From: Leclercia adecarboxylata
GTDB taxonomy: Bacteria; Pseudomonadota; Gammaproteobacteria; Enterobacterales; Enterobacteriaceae
Direction of reading: 5' to 3'
Length of the DNA: 64,000 nucleotides
Assembly: GCF_006874705.1 (NCBI RefSeq)
Contig: NZ_CP035382.1
Span: forward strand, 2,108,001-2,172,000
A program made the translations under genes and the position numbers. Within the stretch, counting starts at the first letter, position 1. Each line of letters begins with the position of its first letter. Below are positions 8,367-20,053 of the stretch, one piece after another. The notes below the pieces were generated by a model, which was given only the letters and a program-made list of their open reading frames with translations, did not search any database and had not been told where the DNA came from.

Positions 8367-10016
8367 ATGAAAAATATCAATCCAACGCAGACTTCAGCCT
8401 GGCAGGCATTACAGAAACATTTTGAAGAAATGAAAGACGTCACCATCGCGGAACTGTTCGCGAAAGACGGCGATCGTTTCAGCAAGTTCTCCGCGACCTT
8501 CGACGATCGGATGCTGGTGGATTTTTCCAAAAACCGCATCACTGAAGAGACGCTGGCAAAACTGCAGGATCTGGCGAAAGAGACCGATCTGAGCGGTGCC
8601 ATCAAGTCCATGTTCTCCGGTGAGAAGATCAACCGCACCGAAGACCGCGCGGTGCTGCACGTGGCCCTGCGTAACCGTAGCAATACCCCAATTATCGTTG
8701 ACGGCAAAGATGTGATGCCGGAAGTGAACGCCGTCCTGGAAAAGATGAAATCCTTCTCTGAAGCGATCATCTCAGGTCAATGGAAAGGCTACACCGGCAA
8801 AGCGATCACCGACGTGGTGAACATCGGTATCGGCGGCTCCGACCTCGGCCCGTTCATGGTGACCGAAGCGCTGCGTCCGTACAAAAACCACCTCAACATG
8901 CACTTTGTCTCTAACGTCGATGGAACCCACATCGCGGAAGTGCTGAAAAACGTGAACCCGGAAACCACCCTGTTCCTGGTGGCGTCTAAGACCTTCACCA
9001 CTCAGGAAACCATGACCAACGCCCACAGCGCGCGCGACTGGTTCCTGAAAACGGCCGGTGACCAGCAGCACGTAGCGAAACACTTCGCGGCGCTCTCCAC
9101 CAACGCCAAAGCGGTAGGCGAGTTCGGTATCGACACTGCCAACATGTTTGAATTCTGGGACTGGGTTGGCGGACGCTACTCCCTGTGGTCCGCTATCGGC
9201 CTGTCGATCATCCTTTCCGTGGGCTACGACAACTTTGTTGAGCTGCTCTCCGGCGCGCACGCGATGGATAAACACTTCTCCACCACCGCCCCAGAGAAAA
9301 ACCTGCCGGTACTGCTGGCGCTGATCGGCATCTGGTACAACAATTTCTTCGGCGCTGAAACCGAAGCGATCCTGCCGTACGACCAGTACATGCACCGTTT
9401 CGCGGCCTACTTCCAGCAGGGCAACATGGAATCCAACGGTAAATACGTTGACCGTAACGGCAACGCCGTGGATTACCAGACTGGCCCAATCATCTGGGGC
9501 GAGCCAGGCACCAACGGTCAGCACGCGTTCTACCAGCTGATCCACCAGGGCACCAAGATGGTTCCTTGCGATTTCATCGCCCCGGCCATCACGCATAACC
9601 CGCTGTCTGACCACCATCCGAAGCTGCTGTCGAACTTCTTCGCGCAAACTGAAGCGCTGGCGTTCGGTAAAGCGCGTGATGTGGTTGAGCAGGAGTATCG
9701 CGATCAGGGTAAAGATCCGGCGACGCTGGACCACGTGGTACCGTTCAAAGTGTTCGAAGGCAACCGTCCGACTAACTCCATCCTGCTGCGTGAGATCACC
9801 CCGTTCAGCCTGGGCGCGCTAATTGCCCTGTATGAGCATAAAATCTTCACCCAGGGCGCAATCCTGAATATCTTCACCTTTGACCAGTGGGGCGTAGAGC
9901 TGGGCAAACAGCTGGCTAACCGCATTCTGCCAGAGCTGGGTGATAACCAGGATATCAACAGCCACGACAGCTCCACCAACGGTCTGATTAACCGTTATAA
10001 AGCCTGGCGCGCATAA
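8367..10016 (+). CDS. pgi: Glucose-6-phosphate isomerase
   Basis: Pgi (549 residues) interconverts glucose 6-phosphate and fructose 6-phosphate in the cytoplasm, the second step of glycolysis. The SIS-fold sugar-phosphate site is visible as [14 protein letters not shown], followed by [15 protein letters not shown]. Both PROSITE-type signatures are present: [14 protein letters not shown] and [17 protein letters not shown]. The catalytic Glu (about residue 355, [12 protein letters not shown]) and the His of the C-terminal half are retained. Length and N-terminus ([16 protein letters not shown]) match E. coli. It is divergent from lysC and followed by a REP pair. Confidence 0.98.
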   Translation: MKNINPTQTSAWQALQKHFEEMKDVTIAELFAKDGDRFSKFSATFDDRMLVDFSKNRITEETLAKLQDLAKETDLSGAIKSMFSGEKINRTEDRAVLHVALRNRSNTPIIVDGKDVMPEVNAVLEKMKSFSEAIISGQWKGYTGKAITDVVNIGIGGSDLGPFMVTEALRPYKNHLNMHFVSNVDGTHIAEVLKNVNPETTLFLVASKTFTTQETMTNAHSARDWFLKTAGDQQHVAKHFAALSTNAKAVGEFGIDTANMFEFWDWVGGRYSLWSAIGLSIILSVGYDNFVELLSGAHAMDKHFSTTAPEKNLPVLLALIGIWYNNFFGAETEAILPYDQYMHRFAAYFQQGNMESNGKYVDRNGNAVDYQTGPIIWGEPGTNGQHAFYQLIHQGTKMVPCDFIAPAITHNPLSDHHPKLLSNFFAQTEALAFGKARDVVEQEYRDQGKDPATLDHVVPFKVFEGNRPTNSILLREITPFSLGALIALYEHKIFTQGAILNIFTFDQWGVELGKQLANRILPELGDNQDINSHDSSTNGLINRYKAWRA

Positions 10017-10038
10017 GTAAGTCTGCTGCGGTCTGTGT

Positions 10039-10106
10039 GCCCGGTGGCGCTACGCTTACCGGGCCTACAAAACCCCGTAGGCCGGGCAAACGGAGTGCCG
10101 CCCGGC
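10039..10106. repeat. REP pair (BIME) after pgi
   Basis: Two inverted REP-type palindromes lie here: GCCCGGTGGCGCTACGCTTA reading right and GTAGGCCGGGCAAACGGAGT in the opposite half. REP pairs of this kind protect mRNA 3' ends from exonucleases and occur in gene-free 3' gaps. Confidence 0.8.
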
Positions 10107-10195
10107 AGATCTGCACAAAATATAAACAAAAAATATAGATCCCCGTCACATTTTTGCGTTATACAGGAACCTCGCCCCGGAGAATGAGGTGCTGT

Positions 10196-10606
10196 ATGAC
10201 ATCCCTGACTCGCCCACGCGTTGAGTTTATCTCAACCATTCTGCAGACCGTGCTGAACCTGGGTCTGCTGAGCCTTGGCCTGATCCTGGTCGTCTTCCTC
10301 GGTAAAGAGACGGTGCATCTGGCTGATGTGCTTTTTGCCCCTGAGCAAACCAGCAAATACGAGCTGGTTGAAGGGCTGGTGGTTTACTTTCTCTACTTCG
10401 AATTTATCGCCCTGATCGTGAAGTACTTTCAGTCTGGCTTTCACTTCCCGCTGCGCTACTTTATCTACATTGGTATCACCGCGATTGTGCGACTGATTAT
10501 CGTCGATCATAAATCGCCCCTCGACGTGCTGCTCTACTCGGCGGCAATCCTGCTGCTGGTGGTCACACTCTGGCTGTGCAACTCGAAGCGATTAAAACGG
10601 GAATAA
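10196..10606 (+). CDS. psiE: PsiE, phosphate-starvation-inducible membrane protein
   Basis: PsiE (136 residues, the same as E. coli) is a small inner-membrane protein of the PsiE family with four hydrophobic segments. Polar loops include [16 protein letters not shown] and DHKSPLD, and the basic C-terminus is NSKRLKRE. It is induced by phosphate starvation in E. coli, and its molecular role is unknown. The frame could start as far back as 10154, but the ATG at 10196 gives the conserved [12 protein letters not shown]-terminus. It is convergent with malG. Confidence 0.94.
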   Translation: MTSLTRPRVEFISTILQTVLNLGLLSLGLILVVFLGKETVHLADVLFAPEQTSKYELVEGLVVYFLYFEFIALIVKYFQSGFHFPLRYFIYIGITAIVRLIIVDHKSPLDVLLYSAAILLLVVTLWLCNSKRLKRE

Positions 10607-10630
10607 AAAAAGGGCGGCCCGAGGGCCGCC
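10604..10630 (-). terminator. Terminator of malEFG (psiE-malG junction)
   Basis: The stem GGCGGCC / GGCCGCC (10613-10630) is followed on the minus strand by seven T residues. It lies 70 bases past the malG stop and overlaps the psiE stop region. On the plus strand no T run follows, so it mainly serves the maltose operon. Confidence 0.82.
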
Positions 10631-10700
10631 GAATACAGTCACAAGTTTGGATCAAGACATCAAGGCAAAGTTGAGGGTTGCAGTGGCATAACAATGAAAC

Positions 10701-11591
10701 TTAACCTTTCACACCCCCCGCGGTCAGGCCGTTCACCAGCCAGCGCTGAGCCAGCAGGAACACGACGGTGATCGGGATAGCGGAGAGTACGGCGGCTGCG
10801 GCAAAGTCGCCCCACAGGTAGTTTTGTGGGTTGAGGTATTGCTGCATCCCTACCGCCAGGGTGTAGCTGTTCACATCCCGCAGCAGCAGTGATGCGACCG
10901 GCACTTCGGTGATGGCGGCGATAAACGACAGAATAAAGACCACCGCCAGAATCGGCACGGAGAGCGGCAGCAGCACCAGGCGGAACGCCTGCCATGGGGT
11001 GGCGCCATCCAGCGAGGCCGCTTCTTCCAGCGAGTTGTCGATGGTTTCGAAATAGCCCTTGATGGTCCAGACGTGCAGCGCGATCCCGCCGAGGTAGGCG
11101 AAGATCACCCCACCGTGGGTGTTCAGGCCGATGAACGGCACGTACTGGCCGAGGCGGTCAAACAAGGCGTACAGGGCGACCAGCGACAGTACCGCCGGGA
11201 ACATCTGGAAAATCAGCATCCCTTTCAGCAGCGTCGCTTTCCCTTTGAAGCGCATACGGGCAAACGCGTAGGCGCAGGTGGTGGAGAGGGTCACGATACC
11301 GATCGCGGTGATGGTGGCGACTTTCACCGAGTTCCACAGCCACAGCAGCACCGGGAACGGCGGCGGCGTCACGCGGCCATCGGCGTGCTCCACGCTGAAG
11401 CCCAGCGCCAGCTTCCAGTGCTCCCAGGAGATCTCATCCGGGATCAGGCTGCCTGTCGCGAAGTTACCCGAACGCAGGGAGATGGCGATAACCATCAGCA
11501 GCGGGAACATGATCGCCGCGATAAAAATCAGCAGGCCCAGGTGGGTCGCAAAGAGGCGCAACTTCTGAGATTTGGGTTGAACCATAGACAT
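10701..11591 (-). CDS. malG: Maltose ABC transporter permease MalG
   Basis: MalG (296 residues) forms with MalF the membrane channel of the MalFGK2 maltose importer. Six hydrophobic segments are visible. The EAA loop that docks onto MalK reads [20 protein letters not shown] near residue 190. The C-terminus [12 protein letters not shown], which in E. coli inserts into the binding-protein side, is conserved. The ATG lies 14 bases after the malF stop, so the two are translated from one mRNA. Confidence 0.98.
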   Translation of the reverse strand: MSMVQPKSQKLRLFATHLGLLIFIAAIMFPLLMVIAISLRSGNFATGSLIPDEISWEHWKLALGFSVEHADGRVTPPPFPVLLWLWNSVKVATITAIGIVTLSTTCAYAFARMRFKGKATLLKGMLIFQMFPAVLSLVALYALFDRLGQYVPFIGLNTHGGVIFAYLGGIALHVWTIKGYFETIDNSLEEAASLDGATPWQAFRLVLLPLSVPILAVVFILSFIAAITEVPVASLLLRDVNSYTLAVGMQQYLNPQNYLWGDFAAAAVLSAIPITVVFLLAQRWLVNGLTAGGVKG

Positions 11592-11605
11592 AATCAGTGC
11601 CCTCC

Positions 11606-13150
11606 TTAGTCAAATTTCATGCGAGTAGCTTTCAGGTTTACAATCGCCAGCGCGCCTACCAGCAGGAAGATCAGGGTGGCAATCGCTGCCGCCAGACCGA
11701 AGTCCTGGCCGCCGCCGCCTTCGAAGGCGATACGGTAGGTGTAGCTTACGAGCAGGTCGGTATAACCGGCTGGCGTGGTGGTGCCGAGACGGTCCGGGCC
11801 ACCGTTGGTCAACAGCTGAATCAGCACGAAGTTGTTAAAGTTAAAGGCGAAGCTGGCAATCATCAGCGGCGTCAGCGGCTTGATCAGCAGCGGGAGCGTA
11901 ATTTTAAAGAAGTTCTGGAACGGGGTCGCACCGTCCATCGCCGAGGCTTCGTACAGGTCATCCGGGATGGCCTTCAGCAGCCCCATGCACAGGATCATCA
12001 TGTACGGATAGCCAAGCCAGGTGTTGACGATGACGATCATGGTGCGGGCGGTGGTCGGATCGCTGAACCAGGCCGGCTTGATGCCAAACAGCCCGCTCAG
12101 CATCATGTTGATTTCACCAAAGCTCTGGTTGAACAGACCCTTGAAAATCAGAATCGAGATGAACGACGGCACGGCATACGGCAGGATCAGCAGGACGCGG
12201 TAAATCGCTTTCCCTTTCAGTGCTTCCCACTGGACCAGGCAGGCCAGCACCATGCCGACAGCCACGGTCAGGATCACGGTCAGTATCGAGAAGACCACGG
12301 TCCAGACGAAGATGGCGAAGAACGGCTTCTGAATGCCTTCGTCGGTGAAGACGCGGGTAAAGTTGTCCCAGCCGATGGTCACGGTGTAGCCCGGGCTGAG
12401 CTTATCGTCGCCCCAGTTACCGTCGGCATTGACGGACTGGTAGAAACCAATCTCATTGTTTGGGCGGTACTTCACGCCGGTCTGGTTGTTGGTGAGCGTG
12501 CTGTTATCGCCCAGCGTGTAGAGCGGACGTGTGCCGGAGAACTGGCGCAGCGAGCTCATGATCACTTTGCTTTCATCCGGCAGCTCGGCGGTCACCTGGG
12601 TCAGCGCCTGGCGGTTCTGGGTGATAACACGCAGGTTAGCGCGTTCCCCTTCCGGCAGCGCGTCCGCTTCTTTCAGGGCCAGTTTTTGCTCGCCGCCAAA
12701 TTTAAAGGCATCGGAAACGTAGTATTTGCCCGCGGCATCGTCGGTCAGGGCCAGCTTCCACTCGTCACCGGACGGGTAGAGGCCAAAGTTGAAGGTCTTA
12801 CCGGCCTGATAGGAACGATCCATCAGCACCTGCTGAGCGCGCTCTTGCGCGAGCTGGTTGGTGCTGCTGTAGTTGGTGAAGGCAATGGCGATGGTGCAGA
12901 TCAGCGGGAACAGGACAAACAGCCCCATCCCGGCCACGCCCGGATAGACATAGCGCCAGGCGTAGGCTTTACGATTGGCGAAAATATAGAGGCCGACGGC
13001 GCTTAAGATCAGCGTCATGGCGGCAAACAGGTACTCCCCCTGGGCGTACATTACAACAATAAGGTAACCCACCAGCAAGCCCAGCAGACCAATCACTGAC
13101 CATTTCAGCGTGTCGCTTTGCCACCAGTGTTTCTTTTTAACGACATCCAT
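11606..13150 (-). CDS. malF: Maltose ABC transporter permease MalF
   Basis: MalF (514 residues) is the larger permease of the maltose importer and holds the transmembrane sugar site. The N-terminal helices (about residues 15-95) precede the long periplasmic P2 domain (about 95-275) that grips MalE. Five C-terminal helices follow. The MalK-docking EAA loop is [20 protein letters not shown] near residue 400. The N-terminus [13 protein letters not shown] is E. coli-like. A 120-base gap containing a REP pair separates it from malE, the arrangement that lets malE be made in excess over malFG in E. coli. Confidence 0.98.
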   Translation of the reverse strand: MDVVKKKHWWQSDTLKWSVIGLLGLLVGYLIVVMYAQGEYLFAAMTLILSAVGLYIFANRKAYAWRYVYPGVAGMGLFVLFPLICTIAIAFTNYSSTNQLAQERAQQVLMDRSYQAGKTFNFGLYPSGDEWKLALTDDAAGKYYVSDAFKFGGEQKLALKEADALPEGERANLRVITQNRQALTQVTAELPDESKVIMSSLRQFSGTRPLYTLGDNSTLTNNQTGVKYRPNNEIGFYQSVNADGNWGDDKLSPGYTVTIGWDNFTRVFTDEGIQKPFFAIFVWTVVFSILTVILTVAVGMVLACLVQWEALKGKAIYRVLLILPYAVPSFISILIFKGLFNQSFGEINMMLSGLFGIKPAWFSDPTTARTMIVIVNTWLGYPYMMILCMGLLKAIPDDLYEASAMDGATPFQNFFKITLPLLIKPLTPLMIASFAFNFNNFVLIQLLTNGGPDRLGTTTPAGYTDLLVSYTYRIAFEGGGGQDFGLAAAIATLIFLLVGALAIVNLKATRMKFD

Positions 13151-13183
13151 GGGGATCTTCCTCTACAACTGTGAAAACTTATT

Positions 13184-13262
13184 GTCAGGTGGCGCTCCGC
13201 TTACCTGACCTACGGTTCGAACCGTAGTTGTAGGGCGGGTAAGCGAAGCGCCACCCGCCGCT
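13184..13262. repeat. REP pair between malE and malF
   Basis: Two facing REP palindromes (13184-13212 and 13230-13261) lie in the malE-malF gap. In E. coli the REP pair at this same place stabilises the upstream malE mRNA and lowers malFG expression. The sequence here is a REP variant with a CAGGT/ACCTG stem in the first copy. Confidence 0.85.
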
Positions 13263-13270
13263 GTTACTTA

Positions 13271-14506
<1,236 letters not shown>

Positions 14507-14579
14507 TCAACGTCGCTCAGTCTCCTTATTTGACATCCTCTTTCCATCCTCCCGTCCCCTACGCCCCACCCCCGTTTTA

Positions 14580-14624
14580 TGTGATCTGCGTTGCATAAAA
14601 TTGAGTTATGTGTCCCAGCGCACA
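14580..14624. promoter_or_regulatory. Two CRP-like sites of the mal region
   Basis: TGTGTCCCAGCGCACA (14609-14624) is a near-symmetric CRP site with the six-base spacer. A second half-perfect site, TGTGATCTGCGTTGCA, begins at 14580. Confidence 0.6.
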
Positions 14625-14713
14625 TAAAAGTACGCTGAATTTTGCCAGTGACATCACGAATTTAGCCTCAGCCCCCGGGTCGCGCTGGCTGAGTCCTCTC
14701 TCTCATCCTCCCA

Positions 14714-14747
14714 CCTCCTCCCCCATAAAAAAGGCAGGGGGTGGAGG
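14714..14747. promoter_or_regulatory. MalT boxes of the mal region
   Basis: An exact MalT box GGGGAGGAGG is read on the minus strand at 14714-14723. A one-mismatch box GGGGTGGAGG lies on the plus strand at 14738-14747. Weaker boxes (GGGAGGATGA, GGGAGGATGG) occur on the minus strand around 14702-14711 and 14544-14553. Confidence 0.7.
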
Positions 14748-14830
14748 ATTCGCGGTGCCGCGCGATACCGCATAGTCAGCCCATATTGAATGTTTCTGTC
14801 GATGACAGGTTGTAACGAAGGGAGTAGGGC

Positions 14831-15940
14831 ATGGCGAGCGTAGAACTGCGTAACGTAACGAAAGCCTGGGGTGACGTGGTGGTGTCGAAAGATATCAATC
14901 TCGATATCCAGGAAGGCGAATTCGTGGTTTTTGTGGGCCCGTCAGGCTGCGGTAAATCCACACTGCTGCGCATGATTGCCGGTCTGGAAACGATCACCAG
15001 CGGCGATCTGATGATTGGCGATACCCGGATGAACGATATCCCGCCAGCGGAACGCGGCGTCGGGATGGTATTCCAGTCTTATGCCCTCTATCCCCATCTC
15101 TCCGTTGCCGAGAATATGTCGTTCGGCCTGAAGCTGGCCGGCGCCAAAAAAGAGACCATCAACCAGCGTGTGACCCAGGTTGCCGAAGTGTTGCAGCTGG
15201 CGCACCTGCTGGAGCGTAAGCCGAAGGCACTTTCCGGTGGTCAGCGTCAGCGTGTGGCGATTGGCCGTACGCTGGTGGCGGAACCGCGCGTGTTTCTGCT
15301 CGATGAGCCGCTGTCGAACCTCGACGCCGCGCTGCGCGTGCAAATGCGTATTGAGATCTCCCGCCTGCACAAGCGTCTGGGCCGCACCATGATTTACGTC
15401 ACCCACGATCAGGTCGAAGCGATGACTCTGGCCGACAAGATTGTGGTGCTGGATGCCGGTCGCGTGGCGCAGGTAGGTAAACCGCTGGAACTCTATCACT
15501 ACCCGGCAGACCGCTTTGTTGCGGGCTTTATTGGCTCGCCAAAGATGAACTTCCTGCCGGTCAAAGTCACCGCCACCGCCATTGAACAGGTTCAGGTTGA
15601 ACTGCCGAACCGCCAGCAGGTGTGGTTACCGGTAGACAGTGCAAACGTCAACGTGGGGGCGAACATGTCCCTCGGGATCCGCCCTGAGCATCTACTGCCG
15701 AGCCACATCGCTGATGTGACGCTGGAAGGCGAGGTTCAGGTGGTTGAGCAACTTGGTCATGAAACACAGATTCATATCCAGATCCCCGCCATTCGTCAGA
15801 ACCTGGTGTACCGCCAGAATGACGTGGTGTTGGTAAAAGAGGGTGCCACATTCGCTATCGGCTTGCCGCCAGAGCGCTGCCATCTCTTCCGGGAAGATGG
15901 CACTGCATGTCGTCGGCTGCACCAGGAGCCAGGCGTTTAA
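14831..15940 (+). CDS. malK: Maltose ABC transporter ATPase MalK
   Basis: MalK (369 residues) is the ATPase of the maltose importer. It also restrains MalT and is the target of glucose-specific EIIA. Walker [10 protein letters not shown] (residues 36-44), Q-loop [12 protein letters not shown], the ABC signature [13 protein letters not shown], Walker [13 protein letters not shown] and the switch histidine in VTHDQVEAM are all intact. Residues 235-369 form the C-terminal regulatory domain, including GIRPEHLLP. It is first gene of malK-lamB-malM. Confidence 0.98.
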   Translation: MASVELRNVTKAWGDVVVSKDINLDIQEGEFVVFVGPSGCGKSTLLRMIAGLETITSGDLMIGDTRMNDIPPAERGVGMVFQSYALYPHLSVAENMSFGLKLAGAKKETINQRVTQVAEVLQLAHLLERKPKALSGGQRQRVAIGRTLVAEPRVFLLDEPLSNLDAALRVQMRIEISRLHKRLGRTMIYVTHDQVEAMTLADKIVVLDAGRVAQVGKPLELYHYPADRFVAGFIGSPKMNFLPVKVTATAIEQVQVELPNRQQVWLPVDSANVNVGANMSLGIRPEHLLPSHIADVTLEGEVQVVEQLGHETQIHIQIPAIRQNLVYRQNDVVLVKEGATFAIGLPPERCHLFREDGTACRRLHQEPGV

Positions 15941-15975
15941 GGAATCCCAATAATAAGCACGAAACCATCAGGTGA

Positions 15976-17325
<1,350 letters not shown>

Positions 17326-17351
17326 TACGTAGTATCTGATGTATTGACCTG

Positions 17352-17376
17352 AAAGAGGGGCGCAAGCCCCTCTTTT
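17352..17376 (+). terminator. Hairpin after lamB
   Basis: A ten-pair stem (AAAGAGGGGC / GCCCCTCTTT) with tetraloop GCAA and a T run lies between lamB and malM. It probably ends most transcripts, so malM receives only read-through. Confidence 0.87.
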
Positions 17377-17438
17377 CATAGAGTTCTGCGCGCTATTGCC
17401 TGGCCACCGCAGTGCTTATGCTATCTGAGGTAAAAACA

Positions 17439-18401
17439 ATGAAAATGAAGAAAAGTCTCGTCGCGCTGTGCCTCTCCGCAGGGTTGTTGGCAGGTGCTCC
17501 AGCCATCACGCTCGCCAACGTTAATTTTGTACCGCAAAACACCAGCGCCGCGCCTGCTGTCCCGGCTGCCGCGCTGCAACAGTTAGTCTGGACGCCTGTC
17601 GATCAGTCCAAAGCCCAGACCACCCAGCTTTCAACCGGCGGCCAGTCCTTAAATGTGGCGGGCATCACCGGCCCGGTGGCAGCCTACAGCGTGCCGGCTA
17701 ATATTGGTGAAATCACGCTTACGCTGACCAGTGAAGTGAACAAACAAACCAGCGTATTCGCACCGAACGTGCTGATACTGGATCAGAACCTGACGCCATC
17801 GGCCTACTTCCCAAGCGAATACTTCACCTATCAGGAGCCGGGCGTCATGAGCGCCGACCGCCTGGAAGGGGTCATGCGCCTGACGCCTGCGCTGGGCCAG
17901 CAAAAACTCTATGTGCTGGTGTTTACCACCGATAGCGATCTGCAAAAAACCACCAAGCTTATCAACCCGGCAAAAGCCTATGCCAAAGGCACCGGCAATG
18001 CCGTACCGGATATTCCGGACCCGCTTGCCCGTCACGTCACTGATGGTGAGCTGAAGCTGAAAGTCTCCACCAACAGCGCCTCCAGCGTGCTGGTCGGCCC
18101 ACTGTTTGGCTCCTCCGGCCCGGGCCCGGTCACCGTGGGTAACACCGCAGCACCTGCCCCGGTCTATGCCGCGCCAGCCGCAGCACCTGCCACCGCTGCT
18201 GCCCCTGTCGCTGCCCCGGTCGCCGCGAAGAAGAGCGAGCCGGTGCTTAACGACACCGAAACCTACTTCAATCAGGCCATTAAACAGGCAGTAGATAAAG
18301 GCGATGTCGACAAGGCGCTGAAACTCCTTGATGAAGCCGAGCGTTTAGGCTCGACCACTGCCCGTTCCACCTTTATCAGCAGTGTAAAAGGCAAGGGGTG
18401 A
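17439..18401 (+). CDS. malM: Maltose regulon periplasmic protein MalM
   Basis: MalM (320 residues) is the periplasmic product at the end of the malK operon; its exact role is unknown. A signal peptide (about residues 1-26, ending AITLA) precedes the conserved domain with QPVAAYSVPANIGEI-like and FFxS..TYQEPGVMSADRLEG motifs. An Ala/Pro-rich linker (about residues 235-270, APVYAAPAAAPATAAAPVAA) is longer than I recall in E. coli, followed by a conserved tail ARSTFISSVKGKG. The longer frame from 17412 is rejected because CTGAGG precedes the ATG at 17439. Confidence 0.94.
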   Translation: MKMKKSLVALCLSAGLLAGAPAITLANVNFVPQNTSAAPAVPAAALQQLVWTPVDQSKAQTTQLSTGGQSLNVAGITGPVAAYSVPANIGEITLTLTSEVNKQTSVFAPNVLILDQNLTPSAYFPSEYFTYQEPGVMSADRLEGVMRLTPALGQQKLYVLVFTTDSDLQKTTKLINPAKAYAKGTGNAVPDIPDPLARHVTDGELKLKVSTNSASSVLVGPLFGSSGPGPVTVGNTAAPAPVYAAPAAAPATAAAPVAAPVAAKKSEPVLNDTETYFNQAIKQAVDKGDVDKALKLLDEAERLGSTTARSTFISSVKGKG

Positions 18402-18437
18402 CCGTCTCCCCACAGTGCTGATTTTGTCAGTAGTTTG

Positions 18438-18464
18438 GTGCGCCCTTGCGGGCGCACTTTTTTT
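18438..18464 (+). terminator. Terminator of the malK operon
   Basis: An eight-pair stem GTGCGCCC / GGGCGCAC with loop TTGC is followed by seven T residues. Confidence 0.92.
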
Positions 18465-18582
18465 GCGATCTCTGCCGCTGTTGCACCTCTGTTGCGATAA
18501 TGTTCGCTAGTTCACGTTTGCCCGCCCCCATTCCACGTTTCTGCGATACAATAGCTTCACGTTATGTATCGGAGAGTCTGGC

Positions 18583-19080
18583 ATGTCACACCCCGCGCTT
18601 TTGCTCCTGCGCGCGCTGCGTTATTTTGACGAAATACCTGCGCTGGAACCGGAGCAGCTCGACTGGCTGCTGCTGGAAGATTCCATGACCAAACGTTTTG
18701 AGCAGCAGGGCAAAAAGGTTACCGTCACCCTCATTCAGGAGGGATTTGTCACGCCTGATGCGGTAGCGGACGAACTGCCATTACTGCCGAAAGAGGCACG
18801 CTACTGGCTGCGGGAGATCCTGCTCTGTGCCGACGGCGAGCCGTGGCTGGCCGGACGCACCGTGGTGCCTGAATCCACCCTCACCGGACCGGAGCTGGCG
18901 CTGCAGCAGATGGGCAAAACCCCGCTGGGCCGCTATCTGTTTACCTCCTCCGAGCTTACCCGAGATTTTATTGAGATTGGTCGCGATGCCGGGCTGTTGG
19001 GACGTCGTTCCCGCCTGCGCTTAAGTGGTAAACCCCTGATGCTGACCGAGCTGTTTTTACCGGCGTCGCCGTTGTACTAA
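18583..19080 (+). CDS. ubiC: Chorismate lyase
   Basis: UbiC (165 residues) cleaves chorismate to 4-hydroxybenzoate and pyruvate, the first committed step of ubiquinone synthesis. The family blocks LTREILL-like [23 protein letters not shown] and the C-terminal [14 protein letters not shown], with its active-site Glu, are present. The size equals E. coli. The ubiA ATG lies 12 bases after its stop, so ubiCA form an operon. Confidence 0.97.
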   Translation: MSHPALLLLRALRYFDEIPALEPEQLDWLLLEDSMTKRFEQQGKKVTVTLIQEGFVTPDAVADELPLLPKEARYWLREILLCADGEPWLAGRTVVPESTLTGPELALQQMGKTPLGRYLFTSSELTRDFIEIGRDAGLLGRRSRLRLSGKPLMLTELFLPASPLY

Positions 19081-19092
19081 GAGGAAGAGAAA

Positions 19093-19962
19093 ATGGAGTG
19101 GAGTCTGACGCAGAACAAGCTGCTGGCGTACCACCGCCTGATGCGAACCGACAAGCCGATTGGTGCGCTGCTGCTGCTGTGGCCGACCCTGTGGGCGCTG
19201 TGGGTGGCGACCCCCGGGCTGCCGCCGCTGTGGATCCTGGCGGTGTTTGTGGCGGGCGTCTGGTTAATGCGCGCGGCAGGCTGTGTCGTCAACGACTATG
19301 CCGACCGTAAGTTTGACGGCCATGTGAAACGCACCGCTAAACGTCCGCTACCGAGCGGCGATGTCACCGAGAAAGAGGCGCGCGCGCTGTTTGTAGTGCT
19401 GGTCCTGCTCTCGTTCCTGCTGGTGCTGACCCTGAATACCATGACCATTCTGCTCTCCGTAGCAGCGCTGGCCCTGGCCTGGGTCTATCCGTTTATGAAG
19501 CGCTACACCCATCTGCCGCAGGTGGTGCTGGGTGCCGCCTTTGGCTGGTCGATCCCGATGGCGTTTGCCGCCGTCAGCGAAAGCGTGCCCCTGAGCTGCT
19601 GGCTGATGTTCCTGGCCAACATCCTCTGGGCGGTGGCCTACGATACCCAGTACGCGATGGTCGATCGGGACGATGACCTGAAGATCGGCATCAAATCCAC
19701 CGCCATTCTGTTTGGGCGTCAGGACAAGCTGATCATCGGGATTCTGCAGGTCGCGGTGCTGGGGCTGATGGTGGCGATTGGTTATCTGAACCAGCTGAAC
19801 GGGGTCTTTTACGCGGCGGTCGCGGCGGCAGGGGTGCTGTTTATCTACCAGCAAAAGCTTATCGCCAACCGCGAGCGCGACGCCTGTTTTAAAGCGTTTC
19901 TGAACAATAACTATGTGGGGCTGGTGTTGTTTTTAGGCCTGGCGGTGAGTTACTGGGCATAA
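19093..19962 (+). CDS. ubiA: 4-hydroxybenzoate octaprenyltransferase
   Basis: UbiA (289 residues) attaches the octaprenyl chain to 4-hydroxybenzoate in the inner membrane. The first Mg-diphosphate motif NDYADRKFD (about residues 75-83) and the second, [12 protein letters not shown], near residue 195, are intact. Eight or nine hydrophobic helices surround them. It follows ubiC at 12 bases with a GAGGAAG ribosome site. It is convergent with plsB, and a REP pair that doubles as terminators lies between. Confidence 0.98.
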   Translation: MEWSLTQNKLLAYHRLMRTDKPIGALLLLWPTLWALWVATPGLPPLWILAVFVAGVWLMRAAGCVVNDYADRKFDGHVKRTAKRPLPSGDVTEKEARALFVVLVLLSFLLVLTLNTMTILLSVAALALAWVYPFMKRYTHLPQVVLGAAFGWSIPMAFAAVSESVPLSCWLMFLANILWAVAYDTQYAMVDRDDDLKIGIKSTAILFGRQDKLIIGILQVAVLGLMVAIGYLNQLNGVFYAAVAAAGVLFIYQQKLIANRERDACFKAFLNNNYVGLVLFLGLAVSYWA

Positions 19963-20053
19963 AAAAAGCCGGGTGGCGGCTTCGCCTTACCCGGCTTACG
20001 ATCTGGCAAACCCTGTAGGCCCGGTAAGCGTTAGCGCCACCGGGCGTTTTTTA
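19961..20053. terminator. REP pair acting as terminators between ubiA and plsB
   Basis: Two REP palindromes (19968-19995 and 20016-20046) fill the gap. The right copy is followed on the plus strand by GTTTTTT, giving a terminator for ubiA. The left copy is followed on the minus strand by seven T residues, giving a terminator for plsB. REP sequence and terminator function are therefore merged here. Confidence 0.8.
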
